Assembly (NCBI GenBank): GCA_945865365.1
Contig: CAMBDL010000007.1
Coordinates: 1 to 64,000 of the forward strand
Direction: 5' to 3'
DNA: 64,000 nucleotides
From: Streptomyces griseus
GTDB taxonomy: Bacteria > Actinomycetota > Actinomycetes > Nanopelagicales > Nanopelagicaceae
Shown: piece after piece, positions 25,950-34,040 of the stretch
How positions within the stretch are numbered: the first letter of the stretch is position 1
Layout of the letters: the number at the start of each line of letters is the position of its first letter
The notes under the pieces: generated by a model
The model's database searches: none
What the model saw: the letters and a program-made list of their open reading frames with translations, nothing else
What the model was told of the DNA's origin: nothing
Translations under genes and position numbers: made by a program

Positions 25950-27135
25950 TACTATGAGATTGATAGCCAGCAAGTAACAACATAAGAACTGGATAGGTCA
26001 TAGCAATTGGAAGTGATGTTACTTGTGCAAGTGCGCCAGTTACCGATGGCCCTATAAAAAAACCAGCTAAACCAATAACACCAACGCGTGCAATTGCAAC
26101 TGAAGAGGCGATGCCTGGAAGTTGAGATGCCGCCAAAATATAGGCAGGGAACATGGGGCCGATTCCAAGGCCAGCACATGCAAAGCCTGCATTGACAATT
26201 ATGAGGGCCGGCAGGGGATGCGAATGCGCAAGCGGAATTCCTACCGCAAGCCCTAATGCCCAGCCCAGCCCACCTAAATAACCGCCAAGAAGTACTGTCT
26301 TTCTAGGCCCAAAATGATCAAGTGCTCTATCTCCTAAGAAACGTGCAGTTATCATCGCTAATGAAAAAGTTGCAAAGGCCGTTGCATTCACACCTTTACC
26401 AAAGCCCATGTCATCGCGCAGCAATATGGCTCCCCAATCACTTGCTGCACCTTCTGCGATCAATCCACCCAGAAGTCCAATACCCATTCCCCACAGTGGT
26501 AAAACACTTTTGCCAATAAAAGGGATCTTGGCCTGTGTCTCTTCTTCTCCGCCAGCATGATCATCTAGGTGTGGCGGCAATAACACCATGACCGATGGAA
26601 TAAAAAACAGGCAGCCGGCGATGCCGATTCCAACTAAGTTATCGCGTGGTGAAACATGTTGAGAGATTGCTCCGCCAATAACAGTTGTAACAAATGCTCC
26701 CGTACTCCATAGGGCATGAAATGAAGACATGTATCTGCGGCCTAAATGTTTTTCAATAACTACAGCTTGAGTATTGGAAGAGATGTCCACCGATGAATAT
26801 CCAAGCCCCATTACAAATAGACCAATAATGAGCGTGATCGGCGAGGTAGAAAGCCCCATCAGAATAAGACCAGCGGGCATGATCACAACTGCGCAAGCGA
26901 TAACTGGTTTAGTTCCATAAGCGTGGACTAATCGACCCGCAGATTGAGCGCCTACAACGGCGCCGACAGTGCTGGCAATCAAAATAAGTCCAAGTTGACC
27001 ATTGTTGAGACCATTGGCATCGCGAATTTCTGGAATTCGAGCGACCCAAGCCATTGAAACGACACCCATAAAGAAAAAACTCGCCCATAAACCATTACGG
27101 GCACGAGTGGCTATGCGAACTACATCAACGGTCAT
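25939..27135 (-). CDS. MFS transporter (sugar/FucP- or DHA-like)
   Basis: A 398-residue protein with about twelve hydrophobic segments and the loop between helices 2 and 3 reading GRLVHAYGTKPV, an MFS-type motif. SIDISSNTQAV-like and GLGIGPMFPAYILAASQLPG segments recall the sugar/fucose-permease-like branch that includes many actinobacterial MFS proteins. Substrate cannot be told. The leader just upstream (27136-27178) can form alternative hairpins, one of which covers the AAGG ribosome site. Confidence 0.85.
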   Translation of the reverse strand: MTVDVVRIATRARNGLWASFFFMGVVSMAWVARIPEIRDANGLNNGQLGLILIASTVGAVVGAQSAGRLVHAYGTKPVIACAVVIMPAGLILMGLSTSPITLIIGLFVMGLGYSSVDISSNTQAVVIEKHLGRRYMSSFHALWSTGAFVTTVIGGAISQHVSPRDNLVGIGIAGCLFFIPSVMVLLPPHLDDHAGGEEETQAKIPFIGKSVLPLWGMGIGLLGGLIAEGAASDWGAILLRDDMGFGKGVNATAFATFSLAMITARFLGDRALDHFGPRKTVLLGGYLGGLGWALGLAVGIPLAHSHPLPALIIVNAGFACAGLGIGPMFPAYILAASQLPGIASSVAIARVGVIGLAGFFIGPSVTGALAQVTSLPIAMTYPVLMLLLAGYQSHSIKK

Positions 27136-27178
27136 AGTGGCATTACCTTAACTGAGTAAGGCGATGTTGGGGCCTTAC
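27136..27178 (-). promoter_or_regulatory. MFS leader with two mutually exclusive hairpins
   Basis: Read on the minus strand, GTAAGGC (plus 27172-27178) can pair with GCCTTAC (plus 27156-27162), a 7-bp stem with a 9-base loop. The same CCTTA can instead pair with TAAGG at plus 27146-27150, which contains the AAGG ribosome site ten bases before the MFS ATG. The geometry is that of a small translational switch, but no known riboswitch class is recognised. Confidence 0.4.
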
Positions 27179-27323
27179 AATCAACTATGTTCTTAAATTC
27201 TGCTCTTTATAGCCTTCATCGCTACACCCTTGGTAAAGCCCTTCATGTGAATCTTGTCCGCTACTCTAAAAACCCTTCATCACTATAGAATCAAACCAAT
27301 ATTACTTAAATCAGGGAGCTACC

Positions 27324-28502
27324 GTGGACAACATCACTGCCTTTAACAATCACCTTCCAGTAAAGGTTCGCTTTGGTGAAGGTGTGGCGCATACTCTGCC
27401 GTCAGTAGTTGCTGAACTTGGCACAAGTAAAGTCTTCCTGATGGTTGATAAAGATATTGAGAAATTTAATCCAGCGGCAAAAGAATTAATTGACTTAATG
27501 CATGCCGCATCAGGTATCTCTGTAACCCTCTTTGAAAAGCCAGCTGGCGAACCAACAATTCACATGGTTGACGACGCAATCGCTGCCTTAAAAGCTGCAG
27601 GCTCTGACGTTGTAGTAGCCCTCGGTGGAGGATCGGTCATCGATACCGCTAAAGCTGCTCGACTATGCGCACAACTCAACTGCACTTTCGGCGAATTCCA
27701 ATCAAAGCCACCTGTATATCCAGCACCGACTCTCGCGCTAATCGCACTTCCTACTTCGGCCGGAACTGGCTCTGAGGTATCGGGTGGTTCTGTAATCTCT
27801 GATCCAGAAGCTGGTCGAAAAGCTGGCATTGCCAATGGAAACCTGCGCGCACAAGTTGCACTCGTTGACCCAGTTCTTACATATTCAATGCCACCGTCAA
27901 TGACCGCTAACACTGGAATCGATGCACTTGCTCAAGCAATCGCCGGAATCATTGCTAAGTGCTCAACTCCTATCGGAGATGCAATTGGTTATGAAGCAGT
28001 TCGCATCATGACCCCAGCACTTGTTGCGGCATTTAAAGATGGTAGTAATAAAGCGGCGCGTGCGGGTATGGCATCAGGCAGCATGATGGCTGGACTCACC
28101 ATGAATATTTCAGATTGCACTGCCGAGCACTCATTAGGACAAGCCATCGGTGGCCTCAAGCATGTTCCGCATGGTTTAACTATCGGTTTAGTGTTAGTTG
28201 AAACTCTGACCCGCGAAGCAAAAATCGTTCCAGAAAAGATGGAGCGTGTTGCCGACGCAATGGGTGTGCCACAAGATGGCACCAAGGATGGATCTCGATG
28301 CGTCAATGCAGTTCGTAAAATCCTGGCAGAGCTGCAGTTCCCAGTTCTTTCATCTCTGGGCTTTGTCGAAGCCGACATCGATGAGCTTGCTGAGATCGCA
28401 TTGAATGACTTCTTTATTACTCAGGCTCCAAAGCCGTGGAGTAAACAGGAAGTCATCGATGCATTTATGTCAGCGCTCAAGCTAGAAAGCCGCGTTGCTT
28501 AA
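27324..28502 (+). CDS. Iron-type (group III) alcohol dehydrogenase family protein
   Basis: An NAD(P)-dependent dehydrogenase of the Fe-ADH superfamily, 392 residues, cytoplasmic. The start is GTG with GGGAGC nearby. The nucleotide-binding loop ALGGGSVIDTAKA (about residues 95-107) and PTSAGTGSEVSG are present. Metal-site segments are TGIDALAQAI, in which the common His of DALTHAIE is Gln, and LGQAIGGLKHVPHG with two His. The Gln variant occurs in some subfamilies. Substrate is unknown; aldehydes, 1,3-propanediol or 4-hydroxybutyrate-type alcohols are possible. It is followed after three bases by the YbaK-like gene and may start the operon that continues into the carotenoid genes. Confidence 0.9.
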   Translation: MDNITAFNNHLPVKVRFGEGVAHTLPSVVAELGTSKVFLMVDKDIEKFNPAAKELIDLMHAASGISVTLFEKPAGEPTIHMVDDAIAALKAAGSDVVVALGGGSVIDTAKAARLCAQLNCTFGEFQSKPPVYPAPTLALIALPTSAGTGSEVSGGSVISDPEAGRKAGIANGNLRAQVALVDPVLTYSMPPSMTANTGIDALAQAIAGIIAKCSTPIGDAIGYEAVRIMTPALVAAFKDGSNKAARAGMASGSMMAGLTMNISDCTAEHSLGQAIGGLKHVPHGLTIGLVLVETLTREAKIVPEKMERVADAMGVPQDGTKDGSRCVNAVRKILAELQFPVLSSLGFVEADIDELAEIALNDFFITQAPKPWSKQEVIDAFMSALKLESRVA

Positions 28503-28505
28503 ATA

Positions 28506-28994
28506 GTGGAGCAAGTTCTTACTAATCCATCGGTTATTCGGGTAACTGCCCTGCTTAAAGAGTTGGGGTGTACAGGTGAAGTCACCGTTCTATCAGAGTC
28601 TGCACGCACGGCACTTGATGCAGCCAATGCCTTAGGAATTCAAGTCGGCCAAGTGGCTTCCTCTATTGTTTTTAAACTCCCCAGTGGCAATCCCTTACTA
28701 GTGATTACCAGCGGACGTCATCGCGTTGATACAGAATTAGTTGCTAGAGATTTAGGAGTTGAGAAACTACATCGCGCCGATGCCGATTTTGTTAAGAATG
28801 CATCGGGCTTTTCAATCGGCGGCGTCTCCCCAGTTGGCTGGGTTAATCAACCAGAGATTACTTTGATAGATGTCGCACTTGATGAGCATGAGGTCGCTTG
28901 GGCCGCTGCAGGTCACCCGCATTCGGTTTATTCAACTTCTTTTGCTGAACTGATGCGAGTAACTGCTGCTACGCCTATGGTCGTTGGAGATTAA
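28506..28994 (+). CDS. YbaK/ProX-type aminoacyl-tRNA deacylase
   Basis: A 162-residue YbaK/EbsC domain protein. Family members hydrolyse misacylated tRNAs such as Cys- or Ala-tRNA-Pro. Visible family segments are VASSIVFKLPSGNPLLVITSGRHRVD, with the conserved Lys in the first strand, and SGFSIGGVSPVGW. The start codon is GTG at 28506, only three bases after the upstream dehydrogenase stop, so the two are probably co-transcribed. Actual tRNA specificity cannot be read from the sequence. Confidence 0.87.
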   Translation: MEQVLTNPSVIRVTALLKELGCTGEVTVLSESARTALDAANALGIQVGQVASSIVFKLPSGNPLLVITSGRHRVDTELVARDLGVEKLHRADADFVKNASGFSIGGVSPVGWVNQPEITLIDVALDEHEVAWAAAGHPHSVYSTSFAELMRVTAATPMVVGD

Positions 28995-28998
28995 GGCG

Positions 28999-29220
28999 AT
29001 GAAATCAAGGATTTTTGAATGGCTCGGCGTTGTAACTGCGATCGTCTATTCGCTGCTTGTTGCGGCTAATATCGGCGCAGAGTTTATTGGTTTCTGCCTC
29101 TTGCTCACTTCTTCTGCTCTCATTGGAATTTGGGCATTCCTGGGAAAACATAAGGGAATTCTCTTCCTTCAGTTCTTTTATGCTGCCGCTGGAATCATCG
29201 GCATGATTCGCTGGTTCTAA
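28999..29220 (+). CDS. Small membrane protein, unknown function
   Basis: A 73-residue protein with three hydrophobic stretches (about residues 6-24, 26-47 and 52-72). The ATG at 28999 follows AAGG by a few bases and is preferred to a TTG five codons earlier. Its stop abuts the start of the CrtA-like gene (TAA-ATG), so it probably belongs to the carotenoid operon. I do not recognise the family; it faintly resembles small PnuC/YgjV-like membrane proteins. A role in carotenoid membrane placement is only a guess from position. Confidence 0.7.
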   Translation: MKSRIFEWLGVVTAIVYSLLVAANIGAEFIGFCLLLTSSALIGIWAFLGKHKGILFLQFFYAAAGIIGMIRWF

Positions 29221-29877
29221 ATGATAGTTGCCTACTTTTGGAGAGTGAAGCCGAGTGCAGTTCCATTTGCACTTGTTGCTATGGCCTTGGATAGATTTGT
29301 TTTACGTTCCTCTTCCAACGTTGGTTTCTTTAAATCTCTTGGTACCGGGAAAGGTGAAACTTTTACGCCCTCCGATGCCGATGCATTGCGTTGGGGATTA
29401 ATCGCTCACGTGCATGATATTGAAGCTTTCGATACCTCTTTCGTTATTAAACAGTGGCGCAAGAATAGTGTCAGTGAATTTCGCGCAGTGATTGAACCGA
29501 TTTCATCACATGGTAAATGGTCTCAGCAAGAACCCTTCATCCCAACGGTTAAAGACTGGGATGGACAAGTCGTTGCCATTACACGTGCACGAATTGCTTG
29601 GCAACAAAACTTTAGATTTTGGCGTGCAGTTCCGCCCGTGACTGCATCTCTCAGGTCGGCATCGGGTTTAGTAGCTGCAATCGGAATAGGTGAGGCTCCT
29701 ATTGGCCTGCAGGGAACATTCTCGATTTGGGAGTCTCCTGCTGCACTGCGTGATTTTGCCTATCGCGGTGATGCTCATTCTCAGGCTATCGCTGCGACCG
29801 CTAAGTACAAGTGGTATTCAGAGGAGCTATTTGCGCGTTTTGCGCTGCGAGATATGCGTGGCTCAATTAAGGACTAA
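29221..29877 (+). CDS. crtA: CrtA-like (spheroidene monooxygenase family) carotenoid ketolase
   Basis: A 218-residue protein resembling CrtA, a haem-dependent monooxygenase that adds keto groups at C-2 of acyclic carotenoids in purple bacteria. Family-like segments are NVGFFKSLGTGKGETFTP, FIPTVKDWDGQVVAITRARI, LRFWR-type FRFWRAVPPV, GIGEAPIGLQGTFSIW and YSEELFARFALRD near the end. It begins directly at the stop of the preceding small membrane gene and is followed by a CruF-like gene. The match is by remembered family pattern, so the reaction and substrate in this organism are inference. It could act on the psi-end that CruF and CrtD modify. Confidence 0.75.
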   Translation: MIVAYFWRVKPSAVPFALVAMALDRFVLRSSSNVGFFKSLGTGKGETFTPSDADALRWGLIAHVHDIEAFDTSFVIKQWRKNSVSEFRAVIEPISSHGKWSQQEPFIPTVKDWDGQVVAITRARIAWQQNFRFWRAVPPVTASLRSASGLVAAIGIGEAPIGLQGTFSIWESPAALRDFAYRGDAHSQAIAATAKYKWYSEELFARFALRDMRGSIKD

Positions 29878-29904
29878 GCCCTGAGATAGGGCAGACTTAC
29901 ATCT

Positions 29905-30708
29905 ATGTCGATCCGCCATTACACACCACGCCGGAATCGCCGCGGAGAAATTTCTCCACGAATGAACGCTTTACTCACGACTGTAATGGCCATTGCGATT
30001 TCACTTCAAATTGCATATCCATTGCTAGATGGCGAAGCTTTACGGGTAGTAACCATTGCAGTGGTGTACTGGGGTGCAGGCGCAATGGTCTTGCATGCAG
30101 CCTTGGCTTATGGAACGCGATATGCCTTCACGTATATAAGTTTCACTTTTTTTTATGCGCTCTTTATTGAAAGTATTGGAGTAGCAACATCATGGCCATT
30201 TGGTGAGTATTCATACTCTTCAGGCCTAGGCTTTAAAATATTATCCGTGCCGCTTGTAGTGCCTTTTGCCTGGATCATGATTTCTCATCCAGTTCTAGTA
30301 ATTGCGCGCCGCATCGCAGGTAACTGGGTCTTTTTATACGGTGGTGTTGCATTGGCGGCGTGGGATCTTTTTCTGGATCCCCTTATGGTGGCATCAGGGC
30401 GCTGGACATGGAAAGTAAATGGTGCGCATGTTCCATTTCAACCAGAGATTCCCTTATCCAATACCTTTGGTTGGCTCTTAACAGGTATGGGTTTGATTGC
30501 TTTACTGCATCTGATGTTGCCACGTGATAGACGTAAGATTAGTGCAACTTTCTCTGCAGTAGATATTTTTGTAGCGTGGAGTTTATTTTCTGGAATTATT
30601 GGAAATCTCTTCTTTTTTCATCGACCAGGAATTGCCTTCTTTGCTGGAGCAATCTTTGCTGCAGTTACGATGCCTTACTTTTTCGCCAGATGGTTGGGGC
30701 GGCCTTAA
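29905..30708 (+). CDS. cruF: Carotenoid 1,2-hydratase, CruF/DUF422 family
   Basis: A polytopic membrane protein of 267 residues with about seven hydrophobic segments. It belongs to DUF422, the family of CruF (gamma-carotene 1',2'-hydratase) and bisanhydrobacterioruberin hydratase, which add water to psi-ends. Typical segments are ESIGVATSWPFGEYSYSSGLG, VPFAWIMI, AWDLFLDPLMVASGRWTW and IPLSNTFGWLL. It is followed six bases later by a glycosyltransferase and then a CrtD-like desaturase, the usual companions for making glycosylated 1'-hydroxy carotenoids. Confidence 0.86.
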   Translation: MSIRHYTPRRNRRGEISPRMNALLTTVMAIAISLQIAYPLLDGEALRVVTIAVVYWGAGAMVLHAALAYGTRYAFTYISFTFFYALFIESIGVATSWPFGEYSYSSGLGFKILSVPLVVPFAWIMISHPVLVIARRIAGNWVFLYGGVALAAWDLFLDPLMVASGRWTWKVNGAHVPFQPEIPLSNTFGWLLTGMGLIALLHLMLPRDRRKISATFSAVDIFVAWSLFSGIIGNLFFFHRPGIAFFAGAIFAAVTMPYFFARWLGRP

Positions 30709-30714
30709 TACTTT

Positions 30715-31788
30715 ATGTATCTCTTAATTTCTCTACCCGTACTGCTTATAACTCTTATTTCGATTATTAACTTCCTGACGATTATTGAGCCAAAAACCAG
30801 CTTTCCTATCGAGGAGTTTGTGAGTGTCCTACTTCCAGTTCGCAATGAGGCGGCAAATATTCATGAATTAGTCGCTAGTCTGAAATCTCAGACTGCGTTA
30901 AAAAAAGTTGAATATATATTTCTCGATGATAATTCAGATGATAAAACATTGAGCTTGCTAGAAACTGAGCTCACTAGTTTAGAGAATTTCATGGTTATAA
31001 AAGGCTCCCCACTGCCTCAAGGCTGGATAGGTAAAACATGGGCACTTCACCAACTCATGGAGGCATCTCATGGTGAAATCGTAGTTTCTATCGATGCTGA
31101 TGTTCGTATTACCCCTGATGCAATAAGCCGTTCTATTACTTCGATGAAGAGCCTGGATCTAGATTTTGTCTCCCCTTATCCTCGTCAATTAACTACGTCT
31201 CTTGCCGAACGCTTGATTCAACCACTCTTGCAATGGTCATGGATGTCGACGCTTTTGCTTTCGATTGCCAAGAACTCTTCACATCCGTCGATGGCTGTTG
31301 CAAATGGACAGTTTTTTATTGTTCGCAGAAGCGCACTCATAGCTGCAGGTGGGTACGAATCAGTTAAGTCCGATGTCTTAGATGATGTGTTCTTAGCGCG
31401 TAAGCTCATAAAATCTAAAGCCCATGGCATCGTACTGAATGGATCTTCAGTTGCTACGTGTCGCATGTACTCATCGTGGAGTCAGATTGAGAGTGGGTAT
31501 GGAAAATCTCTCAACCGTGCCTTTGGTTCTTTTGCTGGATCCATGGCTGCAATTGCCTTTCTCTTTGCTACAGGTGTAGCTCCCATTGTTGTGGCGTTGA
31601 CAGGTGCATCATGGGGATTCATTGCATACGCATTGGTTGTTCTAACGCGCATATTGAGCGCCATACGTAGTAAGGGGCGGATGAGTGATTCGCTCTTGCA
31701 TCCAATCTCATCTATCGTTCTAATTTATCTCATTGTGTATTCATGGTTAATGCGTGGAACTATTGAATGGAAAGGCCGCACCGTATGA
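30715..31788 (+). CDS. Family 2 glycosyltransferase, CruG/CrtQ-like
   Basis: A membrane-associated GT2 enzyme of 357 residues. An N-terminal membrane segment (residues 1-22) precedes the GT-A domain with VLLPVRNEAANIHEL, FLDDNSDD and the DXD-type SIDADVRITPDA. GWIGKTWALHQL and a Q/R-rich acceptor region follow. Two or three hydrophobic segments are found near the C-terminus. Similar enzymes (CruG, CrtQ) glycosylate the 1'- or 2'-hydroxyl of carotenoids; position between CruF- and CrtD-like genes supports that. The stop overlaps the next ATG as ATGA. Confidence 0.82.
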   Translation: MYLLISLPVLLITLISIINFLTIIEPKTSFPIEEFVSVLLPVRNEAANIHELVASLKSQTALKKVEYIFLDDNSDDKTLSLLETELTSLENFMVIKGSPLPQGWIGKTWALHQLMEASHGEIVVSIDADVRITPDAISRSITSMKSLDLDFVSPYPRQLTTSLAERLIQPLLQWSWMSTLLLSIAKNSSHPSMAVANGQFFIVRRSALIAAGGYESVKSDVLDDVFLARKLIKSKAHGIVLNGSSVATCRMYSSWSQIESGYGKSLNRAFGSFAGSMAAIAFLFATGVAPIVVALTGASWGFIAYALVVLTRILSAIRSKGRMSDSLLHPISSIVLIYLIVYSWLMRGTIEWKGRTV

Positions 31789-33287
31789 AAATTATCGTCA
31801 TTGGTGCAGGTATGGGTGGCATGACGGCTGCAGGTCGCCTGGCCCGAAGCGGCCATGATGTAAGCCTGTATGAGGCAAGTGATACATATGGTGGAAAGCT
31901 TCGTACTGAATGGATTGGAAAGTTGGCATTTGATACTGGGCCTTCTTTATTGACTCTACCTGCCGTCTATAAAGACTTCTTTATCCGAACTGGAAAACCT
32001 CTGGGGCTTCTCTGTGACATTCTTCCCGTTGATCCCTCTTTTGATTATCGTTTTAGCGATGGAACTAGCGTAAAGTTTGCTAACTTGTCGCGTTTTCACA
32101 CATTGAATGCGATTCGCAGCTCTTACGGTGACCATATAGCTGATCAGTGGGATGGCTTAATGCGTCGATCTGAGAAAATGTGGGACGTTTCGCGTGAGCC
32201 ATTTGTCGAATCAGAGCTCGGCTCTGCGCTCTCACTTCTTAAAAGAACAAGTATTGTGAAAGATATATTTACTATCGCCCCATGGAAATCACTGCGAAAG
32301 CTTGCCGATGAGTTTTTACCCGACCAGCACCTGCGTTTTATCCTCGATCGCTATGCAACCTATAGTGGCTCAGATCCCCGCAGAGCGCCTGCAGTATTAG
32401 CAACTATCGCATTCGTAGAAGAGAGCTTTGGGGCGTGGCACATAAAGGGTGGGCTTGGAACGCTTTCAACTTTGGTTCATCAACGCTGTATCGATGTTGG
32501 CGTTAATTTTCATTTTGATTCGCACGTAGTTGAAATTACAACTAACAAGGGGCGCGCGACAGGGATCATGCTTGCAGATGGCAGCGTTGTTCAAGCCGAT
32601 ATAGTTGTTACAAATGCCGATGCTTCAATAACCTACAACAAACTTATCAAAGGCAACAAAAGTAAGTTGAAGAAAGCACGTAGAAATATAAGTAAGGCTG
32701 ATCCATCTATCGCCGGCTTTACACTCTTACTGGGACTTCGCAAAGATGGCAGTGAAGGGCTATCGCATCACACAGTTCTTTTCCCTAAGGATTATGATGC
32801 TGAATTCAACGCAATCTTTTCTAGCAAGACTCCCGTTGAGAAGCCAACGATTTATATCTGTGCCCCGCATGACCAGGCTATGACGAAAGATGCAAGCCTT
32901 GAAGGTTGGTCAATATTAGTTAACGCACCCCACCATGGAGAAGGTGGGTTCGATTGGAGCGATCAAGAGTTCAACCGTGCCTATGCCAATTCAATTATCG
33001 ATCAGATTGAGGAATACGGTATTCCAATTCGTAGTCGTCTGGAATCTTTCTCATTTAGGACACCAGCTGATTTAGAGAGTTCAGTGGGAGCTCCAGGTGG
33101 TTCGATCTATGGCACTTCTAGCAATGGAGCACGTGCAGCTTTCATGCGCGCTAAGAACCGATCGCCAATTAAGAATCTTTACTGTGTTGGCGGTTCGGCG
33201 CATCCTGGTGGTGGATTACCGCTTGTTGGAATGAGTGGAGAAATCGTGGCTAATGCAATTGGCGGCGCGCGTAAAGCACAACCATAA
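31785..33287 (+). CDS. crtD: CrtI-family carotenoid desaturase, CrtD-like
   Basis: An FAD-dependent carotenoid desaturase of 500 residues. The dinucleotide loop is VIGAGMGGMTAAGRLARSG at the N-terminus, FDTGPSLLTLP is the family's substrate-loop motif, and the C-terminal FAD segment GGSAHPGGGLPLVGMSGE is present. The ATG at 31785 overlaps the glycosyltransferase stop as ATGA. A second, distinct CrtI paralogue is encoded at 35154, so this copy probably does a later step such as 3,4-desaturation of a 1-hydroxycarotenoid (CrtD). Exact step is inferred. The 3' end overlaps a convergent gene by 38 bp. Confidence 0.83.
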   Translation: MKIIVIGAGMGGMTAAGRLARSGHDVSLYEASDTYGGKLRTEWIGKLAFDTGPSLLTLPAVYKDFFIRTGKPLGLLCDILPVDPSFDYRFSDGTSVKFANLSRFHTLNAIRSSYGDHIADQWDGLMRRSEKMWDVSREPFVESELGSALSLLKRTSIVKDIFTIAPWKSLRKLADEFLPDQHLRFILDRYATYSGSDPRRAPAVLATIAFVEESFGAWHIKGGLGTLSTLVHQRCIDVGVNFHFDSHVVEITTNKGRATGIMLADGSVVQADIVVTNADASITYNKLIKGNKSKLKKARRNISKADPSIAGFTLLLGLRKDGSEGLSHHTVLFPKDYDAEFNAIFSSKTPVEKPTIYICAPHDQAMTKDASLEGWSILVNAPHHGEGGFDWSDQEFNRAYANSIIDQIEEYGIPIRSRLESFSFRTPADLESSVGAPGGSIYGTSSNGARAAFMRAKNRSPIKNLYCVGGSAHPGGGLPLVGMSGEIVANAIGGARKAQP

Positions 33288-33870
33288 AGAAACTGATTAC
33301 CTGCACTGTCAGAAATATAGATGCTACAAGAACCACACCGGGAAGATTGAGTAAGGCAAGAATCAAGATGATAAAAATAAAACTCGCTCGCATGGGTCGC
33401 TCGGCTGGAGTGACTATGCCTATGTCTGAGACTCCGAGTGAAACTAGCTTGGCTCGTGCATACTCCTGAAAGGCCGAGATACTCCACAATGTTATGGAAA
33501 TCCAAGCAGGAACTCCGGCTGCATAGAGCGCATAGAGCCAAAAAGCTTCACTGATCCGATCAACAACTGAGTCAAGAGTTGCACCCCATGCACTGTCGCG
33601 CTTTTGAAAAATTGCAACACTGCCATCAATACCATCACAGAAAAGTGAAAATACTAAGAAGAAAACCGCCCACCACGTTGTAGCTGTGAGGGCAGTCATG
33701 CCGGCACTCAATAGACCAAGAATGGTCAAAACGTTTGGTGACACTCGAAGCAATGTTGCGAGCAAACCGAAGCGATAAGAGATCTTTAACCACCCTGCAA
33801 CGACACCAGTGATTGCAGCGTCGCCATGTAGCGAGCTCCACTTTGCATAAAACTCTTCTTTAGTCAGCAC
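33250..33870 (-). CDS. CDP-alcohol phosphatidyltransferase family protein
   Basis: A 206-residue membrane protein with about five hydrophobic segments. The catalytic region reads DGSVAIFQKRDSAWGATLDS followed by VVD. This aligns with the family motif DG-x2-AR-x8-G-x3-D-x3-D, with the Arg of AR replaced by Ile. The three Asp and the Gly are kept. Enzymes of this family make phosphatidylinositol phosphate, phosphatidylglycerol phosphate or cardiolipin by displacing CMP. The start is GTG at 33870. Substrate is unknown. It converges with the crtD-like gene and diverges from crtE across a 170-bp spacer in which I see no sure element. Confidence 0.82.
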   Translation of the reverse strand: MLTKEEFYAKWSSLHGDAAITGVVAGWLKISYRFGLLATLLRVSPNVLTILGLLSAGMTALTATTWWAVFFLVFSLFCDGIDGSVAIFQKRDSAWGATLDSVVDRISEAFWLYALYAAGVPAWISITLWSISAFQEYARAKLVSLGVSDIGIVTPAERPMRASFIFIILILALLNLPGVVLVASIFLTVQVISFFMVVLYARRQLH

Positions 33871-34040
33871 TGTTTAGGTTTCCATCAATCTCTAGTGTGG
33901 CTGTTGGACTATTCATAGTATAGAAGTGAAAGGTTGATACGCCAGCGAAATATTGCTTGAGTGTATGCCTAACAGGTTTTTTAAGCCTACCGACCAGTGA
34001 GTTTGACCATCTTTTTGCCTAAAACGCCAGTACATTCGAA

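Noticed and set aside
33871-34040. Promoter TTGACC for crtE
   Set aside because: TTGACC at about 34002 has no acceptable -10 box 16-18 bases later; no other promoter or operator in the 170-bp spacer was convincing.
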